A DNA stretch of 64,000 nucleotides, taken from assembly GCA_008711295.1 (NCBI GenBank), contig VUYV01000617.1, positions 186,001-250,000 on the forward strand, written 5' to 3'. The position numbers and the translations under genes are program-made. The stretch comes from Anarhynchus alexandrinus. Taxonomy: Eukaryota; Chordata; Aves; Charadriiformes; Charadriidae. This document shows, one piece after another, positions 58,346 to 64,000 of the stretch. Positions within the stretch are counted from its first letter, which is position 1. The number at the start of each line of letters is the position of its first letter. The notes below the pieces were generated by a model. That model made no database searches. It was given only the letters and a program-made list of their open reading frames with translations, and was not told where the DNA came from.

Positions 58346-59979
58346 ATCTACAGCAGGCAAAAATCAGGAGACAATACCAATGCTGGCACGTAAAGTTCAA
58401 AAGATTTCTGTGTTTTAATGACTGTGCAGTGATCTTGAGTTGGTTTTTGGATTTCCCAGGCAGTTTTGGACTGGCACAGCCAAACACCAGGCTGAGTGGC
58501 AAGGAGCTTTAAATATGCAAAAAAGTGAATGCAGTCTAGTGCAATGGAACACTAACGCCCAAACTGATGCCTGTGCAGCCAGGCCAGCTGTGAGCTGCTG
58601 TTTGCAGAACCAAGCCCTCCATCCTTCAGGTGGTGAGATTAAGGCTCTCTCCTTACTGTGTGACCCCCAACAAGGCTCAGAGCAATAAACCACTGCACTG
58701 CCAACTTCTGCTGTCTCCTTTCCTGCGCACACATTTGGCTCTGGCTGATGCAGGCAGTCCGGGGAGCAGAGGATGGAAACACCTTTTAACTACTTTGATC
58801 AGTGCAAAAGAGGCTTTGTCCCTCACTCAGATAAAGATTCCCAAGTGGCTGAGGCTTTGCATCCATCACATCTTCTCTCTCTTTAATAAAATAGACACCA
58901 TACACCTAAACGCTGTCCCATAACCTCTGAGCTTTTTGTTGTGTAGCGGTGCAGGCAGCATAACATCTGCGCAAGGAGGATGCCAAAGAGCCCCTTCCTG
59001 AAGTTTGGGATTCAGGCTGCCTGCAAACTCCGGTGTGCCTCAAGGGCTCCTTTGCAGAGCCTTCACAGTCATAGAACTAGTCTTCAGAACTAGTGGGACG
59101 TTACTAACCAGGAGATTTTTCTTAATTGCAGATCTGTGGAACGAGGCTGACAGCTGATGCACTTGATACCTGATACGAGCCCAGCACCAAGTCATGCCTA
59201 AACCGGAGTCCCGCTCTCACACGGACTGTCCAGCTTCTCTGTGGGCTCAGACTTCAGCCTTTGCATTTAGGACACATTGCCTCTCTTGCCTTTGCTTGAC
59301 CTCTTATTTTTCATCACACTTACAGGAACTTGCATATTTTTGAGATCTTACCTCTCTACGAAATGTAGACTTGGCCCCTGGGTTTAGCGGCTACCAGGAG
59401 AAGACCTATACCAGTGGTAGGATTGCAGCCTTCTTGTTTCTGCGAGAAACCAGCCTAAAAAGGAAGCCAGGAGCACTGTGATGCCTGGAGGAGTCGGGAA
59501 CAGTCCCATGGCTTTGCTTATGTAGGGAAGAGAGGTAAAGCCAGGGAAGAGCAGCACGCCTCCAGCCTGGGTGCGTGCCGCTGCTGTAAGCTCAGGCGGC
59601 ACTGCAAAGCCCTTGCAAAGCCCAGGTACAACCCTGGTGTGGTGGATGGAGCTGCGAAATCCCAAACCATGAGCATTGTACTGCATTTTCCATTTTTTAG
59701 AACTCAGATAACATATTCAAAGAGGTTTATATCAATATTTTTGTCTGCTTCCATTTCTTTTTTTTTTTCCATTTGCGCCTACTATACACATCCAGGGCTA
59801 TTCTTTGCCAGGCATGAGATTTTTCTCCCCTTTTTTTCCTTTTCATAAGCACAGTTTTTCTAATTATCTTTTTTTAAAAAAAGATGGATCTCTCCCAATC
59901 TTAAATTTTACTCTCTTTTACTTGAAGTTTTGTGAGGACTAGCTCTCTGTTTCACAGTTTAGCTGACTTGGGGGCTGGG
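58346..59979. other. Unique DNA, nothing recognised
   Basis: A 13-bp-period duplication of AGAACTAGT lies at 59073-59081 and 59086-59094; poly(T) is present at about 59758-59768. ORFs are short and unrecognised. Confidence 0.5.
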
Positions 59980-60440
59980 ATGTGTTAATTATTCAATGAT
60001 TTAACTGAAATATCAAAGGAGTTTTTATTGATTTGCATATAAAAGTTATGAAACCCAATATATGGCACAACAGACAAATTAGTAGGCCATAAAAAGCATG
60101 AGTGAATTACTGTTTTATTAAAGCTTTGCGATAACATGCTGTAGTATCTGAAAATAAAGGTCAAAAGGAAAAAAAAAGGAAAATTTAAATGTGTGCACAT
60201 TAATGGACTGGGGAATGTGGCTTTACTAATAACTTCTGTGCATAAAAATTTATATTTTTCAACACAGCAATCATTTCTTTTACTCTGTTGGGTATTTTAA
60301 ATGTGCTCCTGTGTATATAATATTAATTTAGTCATAAAATAAAAGGCAGTAATTCAGACAGTAGCCCATGTGAGCTATTAAATTCAAAGTACCGTGTGAA
60401 GTATTTGTGGTTATGGTTCTTCGCAGTTCTGGATAAGACA
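59980..60440. promoter_or_regulatory. AT-rich candidate enhancer with TCF/LEF and POU motifs
   Basis: Within 30 bases: a TCF/LEF consensus ATCAAAGG (60012-60019), a homeobox/CDX-type TTTTTATTG (60022-60030) and the POU octamer ATTTGCAT (60031-60038). A nuclear-receptor half site AAAGGTCA lies near 60157, and further ATTAAT/TAATA words run to about 60345. Non-repetitive, no coding frame. Function is inferred from motif clustering only. Confidence 0.45.
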
Positions 60441-61160
60441 CAAACAAACCACTCCTGACAAGATGAAAGTGTTTGTTTTCAGAGTACCTGCCTGTGCTCA
60501 GCTCTGGGTTTCTGCGTTTCCTTCACTGACACTATCTCTGATTAGGTTGTTTGTGTATAAATTATGAGAATGTGCCCTGAAAAAAAGCACAAAATGAGGA
60601 TTTGTGCAATAGCCAGGCTTTTAAAGGGGGGTTGTATGTTCTGCGAGTCTATCTAAACTAGTGAATATTATAGTTCACTTCTTTTTATGCTGGATCAGCG
60701 AGCTTTGCTGCCTTAGGAAGTGAAAAGATGCTTTTGCTTGTCCTCTTTATTCACTAAGGTGGGGCTGAGAGTTAACCAACAGCAAATGGGCTCGACTGCG
60801 AAGCCAGTCAGCTGTGTCAAACATTTTCATGTTGTCTCTCTGAAAAGCTCGAAGCAAACATTCCATCTGCTGCAGCGGCAAATTAATACACAGCAATTAA
60901 TCAAAATTCTTCTCACTCGCTTTCTCTGTGCATGTACTCTTGCATTAAGTCTTGGAGTGCCTGGTTGTTCTCCTGTTAAATGCGACTCTGCTAAAACTCA
61001 ACACGAGCACCTCGTCAGCAAGCAGAAATTAAGCCCGGGCTCAGGCTGCATCCTTCAGCGACCCGGCTCGGCGCCTGCAGCTCCGCTGATACGTACCTGT
61101 CAGCATCCAGCCCTTAATGCTACCCGTGCAAAGACCCAGAGACTCCTGGTAAAACCTTCT
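60441..61160. other. Unique DNA with a CNE-like core at 60840-60930
   Basis: The core contains GGCAAATTAATACACAGC and CAATTAATCAAAATTC (about 60877-60910). The 159-codon plus frame (60720-61199) covers it but shows no recognisable domain; composition suggests noncoding DNA. Confidence 0.4.
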
Positions 61161-63555
61161 CTATGGATTCTCTCTCTATTAGGGTATATCATCACGTAGC
61201 ATTTCAGAGCCATCTCTCACATTTTTATGAGAGTGCCTTGGAAAGAGAGCTCCTTCTTGCCCTCCCCGCCCCGCGCAGAGAATCCAGGCTCAAATCTGCT
61301 GCTGGGAATAGCTTCTATCATGATGGAGTTTGCAAGGAAAAAAGGATTTCAGTGGATCTCCCTTCCTGCAACACACAGCTCAGGGGTGACCTAGCAGTGT
61401 CTCCTCTAAAGCCATGTCTAGACAGAGTACGCTTGTGTGGAGCAGAGGATGTGCATTTGCTGCAGCTGCAGCAGTTACTTACACAGCTCCTCAGTTCCAT
61501 AGTTCCCAAAAATAACTGTGTGGCATGAATCAAAGACAGCCAGTAACGCAGTAAAAATTATTTCCTTCCTCCAACGCTTCCTCCTGCCAGCTAGGGGCAG
61601 TTTAAAAGCAGCTGGTGAGTTCAGTGCATGTTTTGCATGCTCGATCCTTGGTCAAGGCGCAGCTGTGGCAAGAAGTTGATAGCAACAGTTTGCTTGCTGT
61701 CACCTCTGCCTGCTGGCTGCAAAAGGGGATGAGTGGGTTCCTGTAGGTGTCACAACAGGATGGACAATCATGACCCTTCTGGCAGACCTCAGAAAAGCCC
61801 CAGCCGTGTATGCAACTCAGTCTTTCATAGCCATAAGGCAGGGCTGGTGGCTTGGCCCTGGCTGCTTCCAGCAGTGCCAGCTCAGCTCGAGCTCCTCCAC
61901 AATGCCCCAGGCTCAGCCTGGGAGCCTCTGCTCTGCACTAGCTACCTGGTGTCCTTCTGGTCAGACCTGCTTAGACCAGCCTGAATCTGCTACCGTAACT
62001 GTCTTGAGTTCCCCCTGCACCTCGTTGTCACCTTCCAGGATACCAGAGAGTCTTGCAGGATATGAGAAATGCGTCCATCCAAATCTATCCCATCTGTCAA
62101 CCAAAGAGGAGAAGGACAGGTGGATGTCCATGCCAGTACCCCAGGGACTCCTCAGCCAGCAGTGTTTGCAGACAACTGGTCTTGTTTGCCCTGGGATTCC
62201 CATCCTGCAGAGAAACATGGGAGAGCCATTGCCAGCATGCTGGAGGTGGTCTGAGGGCAGGTGGTTCTGGTATTGGCTTCAGTGAGGAAGAGATCACAGC
62301 TTGGCTGGGGAAATCAGTGCAGGCCACCCCCACACCTAAAATGAAGGGTTAATTCGCTGCCAGGAGAGAAGAGGTGTGTGTGGGCAGGCACGGCATCCCC
62401 ACATCTGTGGTGAGTCAGACACCCCAGAGATTCAGCCGGCAGATGATGAAAGGGAGAAGTAGGTCAGAGCAGACAAAGACACTGAGGGATCCATCTGCCG
62501 GATCAGACAAACCGGGAGACGGCAGCAGAGGGGGTATCTGACCTCCTGCATGGTTGATATGCAGAGTAGCAGAGAGAGCATTCATCATCCCGCAGCCTGG
62601 TAGAGGGGTGACATTTAATGACTGGCAGCTGGAAAAGCAGGTAGCAGGCTGAGAGGAAGGTGCATGATAGGGCTCCACCTGGTCAAATAGCCAGATAAGA
62701 TTGCAAAGCGATGGGGAGTCCTTTAATTATGTGCTTGCTGCATCAATTAGTAAAGGCAAAAGCATTGGCCTGTCTAATTTAATTGGCAGAGCTAGTGAGG
62801 AGGGCATCTGACATGGGCACCCTCAGCCTCCCCGGGGGCAAGGCAAGCCCAAATGACTCTGAAGTTGCAGGAGAGGTGTTGCAGCAGAACTTGGCACCTT
62901 CACACCGATGTGTTACTGCGCTTAAAAGCAGCTCCTGTGATGGGAGCAGCTGAGGTCCATGCAGTCCTTGGCCATGAGGTCTGGAAAGTCTCACTTGAAG
63001 CTGGTGAATATGCACAGTGAAATACGTGTTTTAGAAATCAAGGCTCCAGAAGAGAAAGATCAGTCTTTTAAACAAAAGGCACTTCCTTACCCCTGGCAAT
63101 GCTAGTGCAAGGTGTAAGGTGTTTTATCACTGATTTATTTACTTTGCCTTCTTGGCAGGCTTGGGGCATTCTCAGCCTCAAAGGGAAGCAGACGTTTCTC
63201 CGTGGAGGATGCAGCTTCTGGGGTTTGTCAGTGCTCAGGAAAGCGAAGATGAGTCAGGTTTGAAGCAGGTGTGCATCATTTCAGGCCAGTTAAATTCCTG
63301 CAGGGGTGTTCTTAGTCAGGCTTCAAGTGACATAGTTTCTTGCCACTTCATTTTCTTCACAGGATTAAAGTCATTCCTGCTGATGATTTGTCTTGATTCT
63401 TCTGGCTGTCCCCAGAGCCGTTGCCTTCAGCTGCAGGACGAAGGTCTTGTTGCTCTGCACACATATCCTGGCTTGAGGTAAAACAGAACCAATTTTATTC
63501 AGTAACTTCGCTTCTTACCCGGGCCTCTTCTAACTACTGAAATTAACAGCATATT
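61161..63555. other. Unique DNA, no gene seen
   Basis: Several overlapping frames at 61733-62352 on both strands lack domains. No repeat family, CpG island or RNA gene was recognised. If the LTR at the right edge were a 3' LTR, this stretch should contain proviral coding sequence; it does not appear to. Confidence 0.5.
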
Positions 63556-63559
63556 GTGC

Positions 63560-64000
63560 AGACAATGTTCACTTTCTCAGAGTGATAAGACCAATGTTTA
63601 TAGTTGATGCCCAGGCATGGTATGCAGAGAGGCTCCTGCTTATACTTATTGCTATAACAGCCAAGGCCAACCAACTTTGTTATTTGCCCCGTTGGAGGGT
63701 CGGAAGCAGAAAAGCGTAGTGGGGTCCCACCTGCAGGGAGGAGCGGACAGGACAGGTGACCCAAAACTGACCAACAGGGTATTCCATCCCATCTGCATCA
63801 TGCTCAGTATAAAAGCTGAGGGATCAAAGGGTCAGCTCTCTTCCTTCAATGGCCGATGTCTGAGGAGGACTCTGTTCGTCTGCCTGTGATCCCGATCCTG
63901 AATGCAGATCTGGAATCCAGTTCCCTTCTGTCACCGAGTCCAGCCTGGGACTGGCCCAGTGCCAGCTGGTGTCGTGATTGTCGTCTTGGGAGCTTGATAC
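63560..64000 (+). mobile_element. Avian ERV-type LTR, truncated by window end
   Basis: From about 63560 the sequence matches, as I recall it, an avian endogenous-retrovirus LTR family: a U3-like region with ATTGCTATAACAGCCAAGGC (about 63649-63668), GGAGCGGACAGGACAGG (about 63740), a TATA box TATAAAAG at 63808-63815 and an R/U5-like GC-richer stretch to the window end. The family call (ERVL-like) is from memory and unverified. No coding proviral sequence is seen to the left, so this is a solo LTR or the 5' LTR of a provirus continuing rightward. The left boundary is approximate. Confidence 0.6.
63808..63815 (+). promoter_or_regulatory. LTR TATA box
   Basis: TATAAAAG, followed about 30 bases downstream by a pyrimidine-rich stretch (CAGCTCTCTTCC, 63833-63844) where initiation would be expected. 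It would mark the U3/R region of the LTR on the plus strand. Confidence 0.6.

Noticed and set aside
1..64000. Prokaryotic features (operons, ribosome-binding sites, CRISPR, IS elements)
   Set aside because: CR1 retrotransposons, CpG islands and low coding density show vertebrate nuclear DNA; no regularly spaced identical repeats with unique spacers were seen.

Overview
The window looks like a gene-poor stretch of a bird nuclear genome taken from a draft assembly. The evidence is the repeat content. Almost every recognisable repeat is a CR1 non-LTR retrotransposon with the avian-type 3' end (short ATTCTGTG-like tail, 5'-truncated copies). One avian ERV-type LTR enters at the right edge, and I see no Alu-, B1- or L1-like sequence. 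A turtle or crocodilian cannot be strictly excluded, but the low repeat density and the LTR favour a bird. There is a 301-base N gap at 17862-18162 and a single N at 52328. No complete host protein-coding gene, tRNA or rRNA could be recognised. Most long open frames are chance frames in GC-rich DNA or frames inside CR1.

Layout. 1-6.9 kb: unique DNA with two AT-rich, motif-dense blocks that look like conserved noncoding elements (CNEs). 6969-7984: a minus-strand CR1 with a 300-codon open reverse-transcriptase (RT) remnant. 8-17.1 kb: unique DNA with two small CpG islands (12.28-12.62 and 12.78-13.06 kb). 17.12-17.57 kb: a degenerate ~44-bp minisatellite running into the largest CpG island (17.57-18.66 kb). 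The assembly gap sits inside that island and has splice-donor-like sites facing outward on both sides, so it probably hides a promoter and first exon. 18.7-35.2 kb: unique DNA with a CR1 3' end whose tail became a TAGGA microsatellite (20.4 kb), a paired-hairpin structure (23.7 kb), a very decayed CR1/L3-like LINE (25.6-26.65 kb) and a CNE-like block (34.0-34.8 kb).

35.2-39.1 kb is a CR1 cluster: an older minus-strand copy interrupted by a younger one, then the best-preserved plus-strand copy (37.4-38.87 kb, catalytic FADD present, one frameshift), then a short 3' fragment. 46.2-48.1 kb has a 16-bp tandem repeat and two more CR1 fragments. 49.2-64 kb is unique DNA with several CNE-like AT-rich blocks, a 79-codon ORF of uncertain status (49442-49681), CpG-rich patches at 51.4-51.8 and 56.2-56.6 kb, and a TATA-containing LTR fragment from about 63.56 kb to the end.

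Taken together this resembles a regulatory landscape: CpG-island promoter(s) plus scattered candidate enhancers with homeodomain, forkhead, TCF/LEF and POU-type motifs, lightly colonised by CR1. CNE status is inferred from composition and motifs only; no alignment could be run. I found no clear previously undescribed biological system. The strongest leads are the gap-hidden promoter, the ORF in the 49.4-kb block, the minisatellite, and the enhancer-like motif clusters at 58.15 and 60.0 kb.
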